From positions 1 through 45,846 of the forward strand of contig DXYE01000008.1 of NCBI GenBank assembly GCA_019415985.1: a stretch of DNA of 45,846 nt. Reading direction: 5' to 3'. Of the stretch, positions 45,647 to 45,846 are shown piece by piece. Made by a program: the position numbers and the translations under genes. Within the stretch, counting starts at the first letter, position 1. Each line of letters begins with the position of its first letter. Under the pieces are notes generated by a model. That model was not told where the DNA came from. It saw nothing but the letters and a program-made list of their open reading frames with translations, and searched no databases. The DNA comes from Clostridiales bacterium (lineage in GTDB: Bacteria > Bacillota > Clostridia > Oscillospirales > CAG-272).

Positions 45647-45846
45647 AATTCTCCTCCGATCTTTTAATCCAGTCCATATAATTTGTACTTTTGAAATTAT
45701 ACGCCTCTTCTTTGACCATTGCATGGATGAATTGTAAATTTTTAGAGTATCCTCTGCCAAACAATCAAGAGAAACGCTTTATGTCTTTTTCTCGAAAAAT
45801 TCATCAAACATATAAATTATTTTAAGATTTCTACATACTATATTTA
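45647..45846. other. gapA upstream region
   Basis: A minus-strand TATAAT occurs near 45699, but no good -35 stands at the right distance, so the promoter is uncertain. The window ends in AT-rich sequence with no gene visible. Confidence 0.4.

Overview
The window (about 46 kb, close to balanced base composition) reads as chromosome of a low-GC-phylum Clostridia bacterium, most likely an Oscillospiraceae/Ruminococcaceae-type gut anaerobe. The signs are consensus sigma-A promoters (TTGACA-17-TATAAT), AGGAGG-type ribosome sites, a T-box leader, YtrA-type GntR regulation, sporulation-linked yqfD, a CD1247-type zinc-ribbon protein beside efp, a dockerin remnant, and a PcrA insertion that I recall as common in that family. 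There is no phage, integrase, transposase, rRNA or CRISPR array. It is a housekeeping region with much non-coding and decayed DNA.

Left part (1-12.8 kb, plus strand): a small HTH protein, the helicase pcrA, a GntR(YtrA)-ABC transporter operon with an operator-like dyad at its transcription start, a plasma-membrane-type Ca2+ P-type ATPase, then yqfD-phoH-ybeY. The usual partner era is on the opposite strand about 11 kb away (23.3-24.2 kb).

Middle (13-28 kb, mostly minus strand): a translationally coupled sugar-1-phosphate nucleotidyltransferase and NahK-like sugar kinase (sugar-nucleotide salvage); an XRE regulator pseudogene and a Nudix pseudogene, both broken only by in-frame stop codons; tRNA-Val(GAC); a YycJ-type MBL nuclease; a polytopic membrane protein; proC; a HAD hydrolase; era; a ZIP metal transporter; and a MATE exporter.

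28-35 kb: a perfect promoter leads into a complete T-box riboswitch (probable leucine specifier) with no synthetase or amino-acid gene behind it. The next gene is an unusual fusion of a xylose-isomerase-like TIM barrel to an acyl-CoA/AMP ligase. Directly after its stop codon, in the same frame, lies a dockerin-like remnant. Then come a shredded methyltransferase pseudogene, tRNA-Gly(TCC), a hydroxypyruvate-isomerase-like gene behind a perfect promoter, and a uridine-kinase-like gene.

35-45.8 kb (minus strand): a lipase-like hydrolase, a NatAB-type ABC exporter, a pepP-efp-CD1247-like cluster, a DUF1934 protein, a small membrane protein with a long hairpin-rich leader that includes a possible hydrophobic micro-ORF, and gapA. 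A diverged 77-bp intergenic repeat occurs twice (33.4 and 39.5 kb).

The best candidates for something new are the orphan T-box plus TIM-barrel/AMP-ligase fusion locus, and the structured leader and micro-ORF at 43.7-44.2 kb. I saw no clear multi-gene defence or mobile system.
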